Of a DNA stretch of 64,000 nucleotides, positions 34,641 to 46,996 are shown piece by piece. The notes beneath the pieces are model-generated. The model searched no databases. It saw only the letters and a program-made list of their open reading frames with translations, and had not been told where the DNA came from. The stretch is from Rhipidocladum racemiflorum (taxonomy: Eukaryota; Streptophyta; Magnoliopsida; Poales; Poaceae), in contig JAYEVF010000052.1 in the NCBI GenBank assembly GCA_036346355.1, forward strand, positions 62,001 to 126,000, read 5' to 3'. The position numbers were made by a program, and so were the translations under genes. Within the stretch, counting starts at the first letter, position 1, and each line of letters begins with the position of its first letter.

Positions 34641-35700
34641 TAGCGAGTATGTCCTCCGTCCTTTTCACACCAAAGTGTCCCATCAATCCTCCTCCATGCG
34701 CTTCTGTAGCAATAACAAACGAATGTAACTAGCCGAATACATAGTTTGTTTGCTCTAAACACAAACCCATTATTGAGGACAAATTTGTTCCAAGTTTTTC
34801 CCTCTTTACAATAGAGCAACACATTTTTGAAATCATCATCATGCACATATTGCTCTTTAATCGCTTCCAAACCAAAAATTTTGAAGTCAAGTTGTGAGAG
34901 CATGGTATATCTCCTAGACAAGGCATCAAAGAATGACATTATCCTTTCCCTGCTTGTGTTTGATGACATAAGGAAATGACTCAATGAATTCAACCCACTT
35001 TGCATGTCTACGGTTCAGTTTAGCTTGACTTCTAATATGTTTTAACGATTCATGATCCGAATGTATAACAAATTCCTTGGGCCATAAATAATGTTGCCAT
35101 GTTTCTAAAGTTCGAACTAGCGCATATAACTCCTTATCATAAGTAGAATAATTCAAACTTGGCCCACTCAATTTCTCACTAAAATAAGCAATGTGTTTTC
35201 TTTCTTGTAATGTAACACCACCCAAACCAATTCCACTAGCATCACATTCTAGTTCAAAAGTCTTAGAAAAGTCCGAAGTCGGAGTAAGGGTGCATGGGTT
35301 AACTTAGCTTTCGTAATGTTGAAGGCATCTTCCTGGCTTGCCCCAAGCAAAAGGTACACCCTTCTTGGTGAGCTCATTCATGGAGTGCAGCGATGGTGCT
35401 CAAGTCCTTCACAAAACGACGATAGAATCCAGCAAGTCCTAGAAAACTTCGCACCTGTGTGACCGTGTTAGGAGTCGGCCAACTCTGTATTGCTTCAACC
35501 TTGGCTTGGTCAACTTCAATTCCCTGTGGAGTAACAACATAGCCAAGAAAAGATACTCGATCCGTGCAAAAGGTGCACTTCTCAAGGTTACCAAATAAGC
35601 GTGCATCGCGTAAAGCATTAAAAACAGCACGTAGATGTTCAAGATGATCCTCTAAAGATTTGCTATAAATCAAGATATCATCGAAGTAAACTACCACAAA
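34641..35700 (-). pseudogene. Reverse transcriptase 3' part and RNase H of element F
   Basis: 35700-35374: the polymerase catalytic segment VVYFDDILIYS is the first part left, then LFGNLEKCTFC and FLGLAGFYRRFVKD. 35225-34926: RNase H (YSTYDKELYALVRTLE, VIHSDHESLKHI). 35005-34640: linker toward integrase. Frames change at ~35370 and ~35000. The apparent start of the 35772-35374 frame is satellite, not element. Confidence 0.88.
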
Positions 35701-38700
35701 TGAGCTAGGGGGCATAGGAAGTCGATTCTGGTTGCTTGGCACCATTGTTCGATCCGTGCACCATTCCGGCACGCTCGAAGCTTACGGTACCATTTATCGT
35801 GCAGGTCTCGCAACGATTCGGAGGGACCCAAATTCGATGCTAATAGGAGCTAGTAAACAGATGAAGTCCATTTGGGGTGCTTGACACTCAGTTTCATTTC
35901 TTGCGTCGTTTTCTAACGATGTCGCTTGTCAGACGCGTTGCATCGGAAAAGTTCCACACCGACTCGAAGAGATTCCAAATGCATACCGAACAGAGTTACT
36001 AGGCATACGAAGTCCATTCGCGGGCGGTGTTTCGCATGCTGTTTTCTTCCGCTGAATGGGTTTAAATGCGCAAGCATCTTACGTAACCCGTTGGGACCCG
36101 GGCCGTGGAGGAATGTTCCACAACGACTCGGACGGTTTTGAAATGCGTGCCAAAGTGACTACGGCGAACAAGAAGATCATTCGGCGAGTTTGGCACTCCG
36201 CTTCCTTCTATCACCGCTTTGCGTCTTTGGTGCATTGCGATCTTGGCGTTGGGATCAGCCGTAGTGGAATGTGTCACACCTACTGGTCGGAACCGAACTA
36301 AAGTCGGTGAAAAGCACAAGCGAACTTCCTAGGTTCATTCGGTGTTTGGTACTCGTTGTTTGGCGCATCGCTTTTCGTTTCTCGCGTCTGATAGCGATGG
36401 CGCGCGAACCCGTCCCCGATGGAATATTTCGCTACCGACTCGGACGGATTCGAAATGCCTGGCCGTAATGAGTTACGACACATGAGAAGTCCACCGGGCA
36501 TGCTTGCCACTCGCTTTCATTTCTCGCATCATTTTCGTGCGCGCCCCTACAAGATTTCGCTCGGGAACAAAGCGTGAAGGAATGTTTCACGACACTCGCA
36601 CGGATTCGTAATGCATGCCGAATGTGCCACGGCTATGTACGCCCATTCGGCATGTTTGGAAGAAAGTTTCGTTTAGGTACGCATACGTTACGTATGTTGC
36701 TAACGGTACCATTTTGGGTCCCCTGTGGATGAATGTTTAACGCAGACTCGGCGCATTTCAAATGCTTGCCGAAATGAGCTAGGCACGTGTGAAGTCCATT
36801 CGGCGTGTTGGACACTCGCCTGCTTTCGGGCGTCGCTTTTGTAAGCACATAAGAATGCAAGCACCCATTTGCGACCCATCGTGGAGGAATGTTTCACATC
36901 GACCAGACAGATCAGAAATGAATTTTGGATGGGCCAAAATGCATATCAAGTCCATTCGTGCTGTTCGGCAGAGAGTTTCAATTCGTGCATCGTCTTCATA
37001 CGCATGCAGCTCAAAGTAACAGTTGGGACCCGTCGCGGTGGAGGGCATGACTCAGACTCGGGTGGAGTCGAAATGCATGCTGAAATGAGCTAGGGGGCAT
37101 AGGAAGTCGATTCTGTTTCTTGGCACCATTGTTCGATCCTTGCACCATTCAGGCACGCTCGAAGCTTACAGTACCATTTATTGTGCAGGTCTCGCAACGA
37201 TTCGGAGGGACCCAAAGTCGATGCTAATAGGAGCTAGTAAACAGATGAAGTCCATTTGGGGTGCTTAACACTCAGTTTCATTTCTTGCGTCGTTTTCTAA
37301 CGATGTCTTTGCTTGCACGCTGCGTTGCGTCGGAAAAGTTCCACACCGACTAAAAGATTCCAAATGCATGCCGAACAGAGTTACGTGGCATACTAAGACC
37401 ATTCGGGGTGTTTCGCAAGAAGTTTTATTCCGTTGAACAGTTTCGTACGCAAGCATCTTACAGAACCCATTGGGACCCGCCGTGGAGGAATGTTCCACAA
37501 CGACTCGGACGGTTTTGAAATGCATGCCAAAGTGACTACGGCGAACAAGAATATCATTCGGGGTGTTTGTCACTCAGTTTCCTTCCACAATCACCCGCTT
37601 ATGCGTCTTTGGTGCGCTCGTTCGTTGGGACCAGCCGTAGTGGAATGTGTCACACCGGGCCGGGTCGGAACCGAACTAAAGCTGAAAAGCACAAGCGAAC
37701 TTCCTAGGTTCATTCGGGTGTCTCGCACTCAGTTTGTTTCGCGCGACGCTTTCGTTTGTACGCAGCGTCTGATGGCGTGCGAACCCGTCTTGGTGGAATA
37801 TTTCGCGCCGACTCGGACGGATTCGAAATGCCTGCCAGAATGAGTTACGACACATGCGAAGTCCACTGGGCGTGCTTGCCGCTCGTTTTCATTTCTGCAT
37901 CGTTTTCGTGCGGACGCTCCCTACAGTACTCGTTCGTGCACGGCGTGAAGGAATGTTTCACAGACACTCAGACGGATTCGTAATGCATGCCGAATGTGCT
38001 ACGGCTATGTACGGCCCATTCGGCATGTTTGGAAGAAAGTTTCGTTTAGGTACAGCATACTATTCACGTATGTTGCTAACGGTACCATTTTGGGTCCCCT
38101 GTGGATGAATGTTTAACGCAGACTCGAGCGTGCTCGAAATGCTTGGCGAAATGAGCTAGGGCACGTGTGAAGTCCATTCGGCGTGTTGGACACTCAGTTT
38201 CGTTTGGCGTCGTTTTGTAAGCACATAAGCATGCAAGCACCCTTTTGCGACCCATCGTGGAGGAATGTTTCACACCGCCCTGCATGCATCAGAAATGAAT
38301 TTTGGATGGGCTAAAATGCATATCAAGTCCATTCGTGCTGTTCGGCAGAGAGTTCCTATTCGTGCATCGTCTTCATACGCATGCAGCTCAAAGTAACAGT
38401 TGGGACCCGTCGTGGTGGAGGGCATGACTCAGACTCGGGTGGAATCGAAATGCATGCCAAAATGAGCTAGGGGGCATAGGAAGTCGATTCTGGTTGCTTG
38501 GCACCATTGTTCGATCCGTGCACCATTCCGGCACGCTCGAAGCTTACGGTACCATTTATCGTGCAGGTCTCGCAACGATTCGGAGGGACCCAAATTCGAT
38601 GCTAATAGGAGCTAGTAAACAGATGAAGTCCATTTGGGGTGCTTGACACTCAGTTTCATTTCTTGCGTCGTTTTCTAACGCATGCTGCTTGTCAGACGCT

Positions 38701-41700
38701 ACTGCATCGGAAAGTTCCACACCGACTCGAAGAGATTCCAAATGCATGCCGAACAGAGTTACTAGGCATACGAAGTCCATTCGCGGGCGGTGTTTCGCAT
38801 GCTGTTTTCTTCCGTTGAACAGTTTCGTACGCAAGCATCTTACAGAACCCGTTGGGACCCGCCGTGGAGGAATGTTCCACAACGACTCGGACGGTTTTGA
38901 AATGCGTGCCAAAGTGACTACGGCGAACAAGAAGATCATTCGGCGAGTTTGGCACTCAGTTTCCTTCTATCACCGCTTATGCGTCTTTGGTGCATTGCAG
39001 ATCTTGGCGTTGGGATCAACCGTAGTGGAATGTGTCACACCGGCTGGGTCGGAACCGAACTAAAGTCGAAAGCACAAGCGAACTTCCTAGGTTCATTCGG
39101 GTGTTTGGTACTCAGTTTGTTTCGCAGACGCTGCTTCTACGCAGCGTGACAAAGAGCGTCTTAACCCGTCCTGATGGAATATTTCGCGCCGACTCGGACG
39201 GATTCGAAATGCCTGCCAGAATGAGTTACGACACATGAGAAGTCCACTGGGCATGCTTGCCACTCGTTTTCATTTCTGCATCATTTTCGTGCGCGCTCCC
39301 TACAGTACTCGTTCGGGAACAGCGTGAAGGAATGTTTCACAGACACTCAGACGGATTCGTAATGCATGCCGAATGTGCCACGGCTATGTACGGCCCATTC
39401 GGCATGTTTGGAAGAAAGTTTCGTTTCGTGCAACGCCCTGTTACGTATGTTGCTAACGGTACCATTTTGGGTCCCCTGTGGATGAATGTTTAACGCAGAC
39501 TCGAGCGTACTCGAAATGCTTGCCGAAATGAGCTAGGGCACGTGTGAAGTCCATTCGGCGTGTTGGACACTCAGTTTCGTTTCGGGCGTCGTTTTTGTAA
39601 GCACATAAGAATGCAAGCACCCATTTGCGACCCATCGTGGAGGAATGTTTCACACTGACCCAGACAGATCAGAAATGAATTTTGGATGGGCCAAAATGCA
39701 TATCAAGTCCATTCGTGCTGTTCGGCAGAGAGTTTCAATTCGTGCATCGTCTTCATACGCATGCAGCTCAAAGTAACAGTTGGGACCCGTCGCGGTGGAG
39801 GGCATGACTCAGACTCGGGTGGAGTCGAAATGCATGCCGAAATGAGCTAGGGGGCATAGGAAGTCGATTCTGTTTCTTGGCACCATTGTTCGATCCTTGC
39901 ACCATTCCGGCACGCTCGAAGCTTACAGTACCATTTATTGTGCAGGTCTCGCAACGATTCGGAGGGACCCAAAGTCGATGCTAATAGGAGCTAGTAAACA
40001 GATGAAGTCCATTTGGGGTGCTTAACACTCAGTTTCATTTCTTGCGTCGTTTTCTAACGCATGCTGCTTCTTTGCACGCTGCGTTGCGTCGGAAAAGTTC
40101 CACACCGACTCGAAGAGATTCCAAATGCATGCCGAACAAAGTTACTAGGCATACGAAGTCCATTCGCGGTGTTTCGCATGCTGTTTTTTTCCGTTGAATG
40201 GGATTTAAATGCAAGCATCTTACGTAACCCATTGGGACCCGCCAGGAGGAATGTTCCACAACGACTCGGACGGTTTTGAAATGCATGCCAAAGTGACTAC
40301 GGCGAACAAGAATATCATTCGGTGTTTGTCACTCGATTTCCTTCCGTCACCCGCTTATGCGGCCGGTGCGGGCCGCAGCGTTCGCTGGGACCAGCCGTAG
40401 TGGAATGTGTCACACCTACTGGTCGGAACCGAACTAAAGCTGAAAAGCACAAGCGAACTTCCTAGGTTCATTCGGGTGTCCGCACTCAGTTTGTTTCGCG
40501 CATCGCTTTCGCTTGTATGCAGCGTCTGATGAGCGTGCGAACCCGTCTTGGTGGAATATTTCGCGCCGACTCGGACGGATTCGAAAAGCCTACCAGAATG
40601 AGTTACGACACATGCGAAGTCCACTGGGCGTGCTTGCCGCTCGTTTTCATTTCTGCATCGTTTTCGTGCGGACGCTCCCTACAGTACTCGTTCGTGCACG
40701 GCGTTAAGGAATGTTTCACAGACACTCAGACGGATTCGTAATGCATGCCGAATGTGCTACGGCTATGTACGGCCCATTCGGCATGTTTGGAAGAAAGTTT
40801 CGTTTCGTGCAACGCCCTGTTACGTATGTTGCTAACGGTACCATTTTGGGTCCCCTGTGGATGAATGTTTAACGCAGACTCGAGCGTACTCGAAATGCTT
40901 GCCGAAATGAGCTAGGGCACGTGTGAAGTCCATTCGGCGTGTTGGACACTCAGTTTCGTTTCGGGCGTCGTTTTTGTAAGCACATAAGCATGCAAGCACC
41001 CATTTGCGACCCATCGTGGAGGAATGTTTCACACTGACCCAGACAGATCAGAAATGAATTTTGGATGGGCTAAAATGCATATCAAGTCCATTCGTGCTGT
41101 TCGGCAGAGAGTTCATATTCGTGCATCGTCTTCATACGCATGCAGCTCAAAGTAACAGTTGGGACCCGTCGCGGTGGTGGGCATGACTCAGAGTCGGGTG
41201 GAATCGAAATGCATGCCGAAATGAGCTAGGGGGCATAGGAAGTCGATTTTGGTTGCTTGGCACCATTGTTCGATCCGTGCACCATTCCGGCACGCTCGAA
41301 GCTTACAGTACCATTTATCGTGCAGGTCTCGCAGCGATTCGGAGGGACCCAAATTCGATGCTAATAGGAGCTAGTAAACAGATGAAGTCCATTTGGGGTG
41401 CTTGACACTCAGTTTCATTTCTTGCGTCGTTTTCTAACGATGTCGCTTGTCAGACGCTGCGTTGCGTCGGAAAGTTCCACACCGACTAAGAGATTCCAAA
41501 TGCATGCCGAACGAGTTACTAGGCATACGAAGTCCATTCGCGGCGGTGTTTCGCATGTTGTTTTCTTCCGTTGAACAGTTTAGACGCATAAGCATCTTAC
41601 GAACCCGTTGGGACCCGCCGTGGAGGAATGTTCCACAACGACTCGGACGGTTTTGAAATGCGTACAAAGTGACTACGGCGAACAAGAAGATCATTCGGCG

Positions 41701-43940
41701 TGTTTGGCACTCGATTTCTTTCTGTCACCAGTTATGCGTCTTTGGCGCAATTGCGGTCGCGTTAGGACCAGCCGTAGTGGAATGTGTCACACCTACTGGT
41801 CGGAACCGGAACTAAAGCTGAAAAGCACAAGCGAACTTCCTAGGTTCATTCGGGGTGTTTGGCACTAAGTTTGTTTCGCGCATCGCTTTCGTTTGTACGC
41901 AGCGTACACTAGCGTGCGAACCCGTCCTGGTGGAATATTTCGCGCCGACTCGGACGGATTCGAAATGCCTGCCAGAATGAGTTACGACACATGAGAAGTC
42001 CACAGGGCGTGCTTACCACTCGTTTTCATTTCTGCATCGTTTTCGTGCGCGCCTACAAGATGCTCGGGAACAGCGTGAAGGAATGTTTCACGTACACTCA
42101 GGACGGATTCAGTAATGCATGCCGAATGTGCCACGGCTATGTACGGCCCATTCGGCATGTTTGGAAGAAAGTTTCGCTTAGGCAACGCCCTGTTACGTAT
42201 GTTGCTAACGGTACCATTTTGGGTCCCCTGTGGATGAATGTTTAACGCAGACTCGAGCGTACTCGAAATGCTTGCCGAAATGAGCTAGGGCACGTGTGAA
42301 GTCCATTCGGCGTGTTGGACACTCGCCTGCTTTCGGCGTCGTTTTGTAAGCACATAAGAATGCAAGCACCCATTTGCGACCCATCGTGGAGGAATGTTTC
42401 ACATCGACCAGACAGATCGTAAATGAATTTTGGATGGGCCAAAATGCATATCAAGTCCATTCGTCTGTTCGGCAGAGTTTCAATTCGTGCATCGCCTTCA
42501 TACGCATGCAGCTCAAAGTAACAATTGGGACCCGTCGCGGTGGAGGGCATGACTCAGACTCGGGTGGAGTCGAAATGCATGCCGAAATGAGCTAGGGGGC
42601 ATAGGAAGTCGATTCTGTTTCTTGGCACCATTGTTCGATCCGTGCACCATTCCTAAGACGCTCGAAGCTTACAAAGACCATTTATTGTGTGCAGGTCTCG
42701 CATAGCGATTCGGAGGGACCCAAACTCGATGCTAATAGGAGCTAGTAAACAGATGAAGTCCATTTGGGGTGCTTGACACTCGGTTTCATTTCTTGCGTCA
42801 TTTTCTAACGCATGTCGCTTGTCAGACGCAGCGTTGCGTCGGAAAAGTTCCACACCGACTCGAAGAGATTCCAAATGCATGCCGAATCAGAGTTACTAGG
42901 CATACGAAGTCCATTCGCGGTGTTTCGCATGCTGTTTTCTTCCAGAGAACGATTTAAATGCATAAGCATCTTACGAGAACCCGTTGGGACCCGCCGTGGA
43001 GGAATGTTCCACAACGACTCGGGACGGTTTTGAAATGCGTGCCAAAGTGACTACGGCGAACAAGAATATCATTCGGTGTTTGGCACTCGCTTCCTTCCGT
43101 CACCCGCTTATGCGTCTTTGGTGTAGCCGCGATTGCCGTTAGGACCGGCCCGTAGTGGAATGTGCCACACCGTTGGGTCGGAACCGGAAATAAAGTCGAA
43201 AAGCACAAGCGTACTTCCTAGGTTCATTCGGGTGTTTGGCACTCGGTTTGTTTCGCGCATCGCTTTTGTTTGTCTAGCGTCTGATAAGCGTCGCGAACCC
43301 GTCTTGGTGGAATATTTCGCGCCGACTGACGGATTCGGAAAAGCCTGCCGTAATGAGTTACGACACATGCGAAGTCCATCGGGCGTGCTTGCCGCTCGCT
43401 TTCAATTCTCCATCGTTTTTCGATGCGGGCGCTCCTATAGTACTCGTTCGTGCACGACGTTAAGGAATGTTTCACGACACTCGAGACGGATTCAGAATGC
43501 ATGCCGAATGTGCTACGGCTATGTACGCCCATTCGGCATGTTTGGAAGAAAGTTTCGTTTCGCGGCATACGCCTGTTACGTATGTTGCTAACGGTACCAT
43601 TTTGGGTCCCTCGTGGATGAATGTTTAACGCAGACTCGAGCGTGCATCGAAATGCTTGCCGAAATGAGCTAGGGCACGCGTGTGAAGTCCATTCGGCGTG
43701 TTGGACACTCGGTTCGTTTCGGCGTCGTTTTTGTAAGCACATAAGCATGCAAGCACCCATTTGCGACCCATCGTGGAGGAATGTTTCACTGCCCCTGCAT
43801 GCATCGAAATGAATTTTGGATGGGCTAAAATGCATATCAAGTCCATTCGTGCTGTTCGGTAGAGAGTTCCTATTCGTGCATCGTCTTCATACGCATGCAG
43901 CTCAAAGTAATAGTTGGGACCCGTCGCGGTGGAGGGCATG
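35701..43940. repeat. Satellite array 3 (longest block)
   Basis: 8.2 kb. Monomer-1 positions at about 36486, 37858, 39240, 40616, 41995 and 43372 give five full nine-monomer units of 1,372, 1,382, 1,376, 1,379 and 1,377 bp, plus partial units at both ends. In the unit at 37858 the monomer lengths are about 154, 158, 155, 156, 145, 147, 159, 157 and 151 bp. Monomer order never changes. Ends at GGAGGGCATG, where element C inserted. Chance ORFs only. Confidence 0.96.
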
Positions 43941-44440
43941 TGTAATATCCCGAGTATTTCTATACTTGAGTCGCTGTACAATTGTACTCAAACACTGTTC
44001 AGTAATACACTGTCCTTGTGTACTTCTGCAATTTGAGCTGTGTATACTTAAATGGGATCAAGAATAACCCTCCAACTTAATTAACTTCGCCCAAAATCAA
44101 ATTCCCATTTAAATCGCCGACAAGTGATTTCGGTGATTGAATCGAGTTTTCGAGCTCTTGCCATGATGTCTTAGCCTTTGATCCAAATACTCACTCCTCT
44201 GTCCTTTTGAAATACAAATTACCTAGTTTACCGGGGAACTTAAAAATCTTCAAAAGGAGTTAGGGATCTATTTAATCGGAGCTCGTGAACTTTGGTCGTG
44301 GTCATCGTTAGGTCAGTTTAACTCTGCTGTTGACCTAGTTTTTAGCCATCTTTAAAATCGAGCATGCTCTCGCTAGGTTTTCGGTTTGTCGAAGTTCTAG
44401 CGAGGTAGGAGTCACGGCCCTAAGTTCAAGATTTCTGGGA

Positions 44441-44634
44441 CATCCGGAGTATCCGGATCCACATCCGGAGAGTCCGGATCCAACTCGGAATGTCCGGATA
44501 AAAGTCCGGAGTATCCGGGTTATGCTGACAGAACACCCCAACCCGGAGAGTCCGGACCAAGTGCCGGAGTGTCCGGGTTGGCTATACCGAAGACCCCAAC
44601 CCGGAGTCTCCGGGTTAGAGGCCGAAGAGTCCGG
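44441..44634. repeat. TCCGGA-rich minisatellite just upstream of a TATA box, 5' LTR of C
   Basis: Irregular repeats of TCCGGA/GTCCGG every ~8-15 bp (ATCCGGAGTATCCGGATCC and so on), ending ~17 bp before TATAAAAG (44651-44658). Second cluster at 45254-45370. TCCGGA is palindromic and every CCGG is a CG and CHG methylation site. Confidence 0.8.
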
Positions 44635-46996
44635 TATTTGCGGGGTTTTGTATAAAAGTCCCATTTCGTGGTCCCCATTCACCCCACCTCACTTGGTCCT
44701 TCTCCCACCTCTCCCGTGCGTCTCCACCATCTCCTAGCTCCACTCCGGCGAGCCCCACCGGCCAGCGACCTCCGTGGCTCCTCCCCGGCGTCCTCTAGCT
44801 CGTCCTCACGCCGGCATCCTCCTTCCTCCACCCAACATTGCTTCTCCTCCATCTTCCTTGGAGGTAGGTCTCTCTCTCGAGGGTTGATTCGTGAGATTCT
44901 TGGGTTCTAGGGTCATCAATGGTGGGAGTTAGAGCTTAGGTTTAGACTTGAAGTTTGGGAGTTGGATCTTAAGCTCTAGGGTTTTGGGTGTAGTGGTTCT
45001 AGGGATTGATTTGGGGCTTGGATTGAAGAATGTGGGTACTGGTGAGGTAGATCGGGTAGTGGTAATGCCGATCCAAGGGTTGATTAGGGTTGGTTAGTGG
45101 TTCTTTGGACTAGTGTCTTTTCTCGTGAAATAAGCTAGTTAGGAGCTTCTCCGGCTTAGCCGCGTGTAGGAAAGTCGTTGATCGGGGTCTCGTAGTGCCG
45201 TAGAGCTTGGTGGTACCTCGATCCCTCGTGTTAGTTAGGTGAGATGCGCCTGGGCCGGAGTGTCCGGACCCCAGTCCGGAGTGTCCGCCCCAGTCCGGAG
45301 TATCCGGTATGTGTGGCCGGAGTATCCGGGTTAGCCGGACTGTCCGGATGAAATACCCGGACTGTCCGGGTTCCCCTGGTCTGTTCGGTTGAGGGTTTTG
45401 CAAATTGCGGTGTTTTTGTTGTTTCTTTCGCATGGCATGCATTTTGTTGTGCATTTAAATCTTTCTTTTGCTAAGTTGTATTTCTTTACATGCGTTTTTG
45501 TTGCTTTGATCGATTAGAGGCTAGCGAGTCGGGCTTCGCCTCGATCGACCCGAACATCATCCCGGATATCACCGAAGTGCAACAACAAGGCAAGCACCTC
45601 CTTTGACCATCTTGAAACCTATATTTCACGATGTTTACTTTGATTTCTCAAACTATATGCATTGTTTATATTCAGTAAAGTGCTAGTTTGTGGGAATGGT
45701 AGATATACCCTGATTTGGTGGTTTTTCCTCAATTAAATTCCCAGAGTTCATTGATAGCCTTAGTAGGGTTGGACAATTAATAAAATGTCACTTGGGTATA
45801 AACGACTTAGTAAATGCATATGCTTAGACACTGCAATAGAGATGAGCAAAGTCAGTCATTTACCAAATGCTCAAAACTTATGATAATTGTAACTGGTTTT
45901 GGAAATGTTTTGGAAATGTGACTTGTAAAGGTAATTTGATAAAAATGTGCAGTGTCTAGTTGGTAATTAGACTTGGCGGGAGGTATAATATGTGCTAGTT
46001 AAACATGGTGGCGATTGGTTGGCGAGTTAAGTGGAGTTCCCGCTTGAGTCACTAGGCAAAAATATAAGGACCGAACTTGTGACGGTTTTGAATGAACACC
46101 GTGCAGCCAAGCGCTAATCTTTGGGATGGGGCAGCCTTTGTTTTAGTACCTGAAGTGTGAGGGGATAGCCATGCCTGTTGGTAGGCCAAAGTGTGGACCT
46201 TTCCCCGTGTTGAGCAGTCGAGCGCGGTGTGTGTGTCCTCACGACCCGCCGTATGCACCTTCGTGAGTGCGCTTGTACTTATGCAGCGAGGAATCGCTCC
46301 GATTCATGTTTGATTGATACAACGGTGTACGCCTTGCTATGGGATAATGCCGGCAAAAACTCGCCGTCGTCACGATGGATATTCCGTGGCCGCCTGAGTG
46401 GTGGTTGGCCTCTTATCGCCATAGTAGTGGGTTTATCGTCGCCGGTGCTGGGGTGTGGCTATAGCCTCAACGATGGGAAAGAATAGATCATTCTTGTATA
46501 TCGGATACCTCGTGTATCGCGTGTACCCTGGATGACAGGGATGCAAGTCTGAGTTGTGTTTGGGTAAAGTGCGCAAACTCTGCAGAGTATCAAATAATTC
46601 TAATCGATTAGCCGTGCTCACGGTTATGAGCAAATCTTCTTTAATCATATCAAGTATAGAAATTTGGTTCGGTTTTGAAAATGAAAATCTATTTTGGAGT
46701 CTATCTAAAGTATGTGGATCGATATGGTACTTGATGGATTTATGAATGAGTGAATATGGTATTTGGAGGATTTATGAATATATGGATGTCAATTCGTATC
46801 TCAACTGCGATCATGGATGGTGGCAGTTGAGAGACTCAAATGTTACATATATTGTAAATATGTTTTATTCAAAATGCTGTCTTTCAAATTATGTATTACA
46901 TTTCGATGAACTGTTTCAAATCCTGCTTTTCGCAATAGACTTAGTGTAGTAGCCATTTCAATCGTATCGGCCTGCATATTAATTATATTTGCATAC

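Larger units (their letters stand above)
32701..35700 (-). mobile_element. Element F: 5'-truncated CRM/CRR-type retrotransposon
   Basis: On the minus strand: part of reverse transcriptase, RNase H, integrase, polypurine tract, and a complete 3' LTR at 32701-33628. The upstream half (5' LTR, gag, protease, start of reverse transcriptase) is missing, and the break at ~35700 runs straight into satellite. Reverse transcriptase with YFDD and the LTR-overlapping C-terminal pol region identify the CRM lineage. No duplication is found because the right end is lost. Confidence 0.9.

Noticed and set aside
35374..35772. Frame that seems to start a new protein before the reverse transcriptase fragment of F
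   Set aside because: Its first ~24 codons are satellite; it is a chance fusion at the truncation breakpoint.
1..43940. CENP-B box in the satellite
   Set aside because: Several TTCG motifs occur, but none that I checked has the required spacing to A and CGGG.
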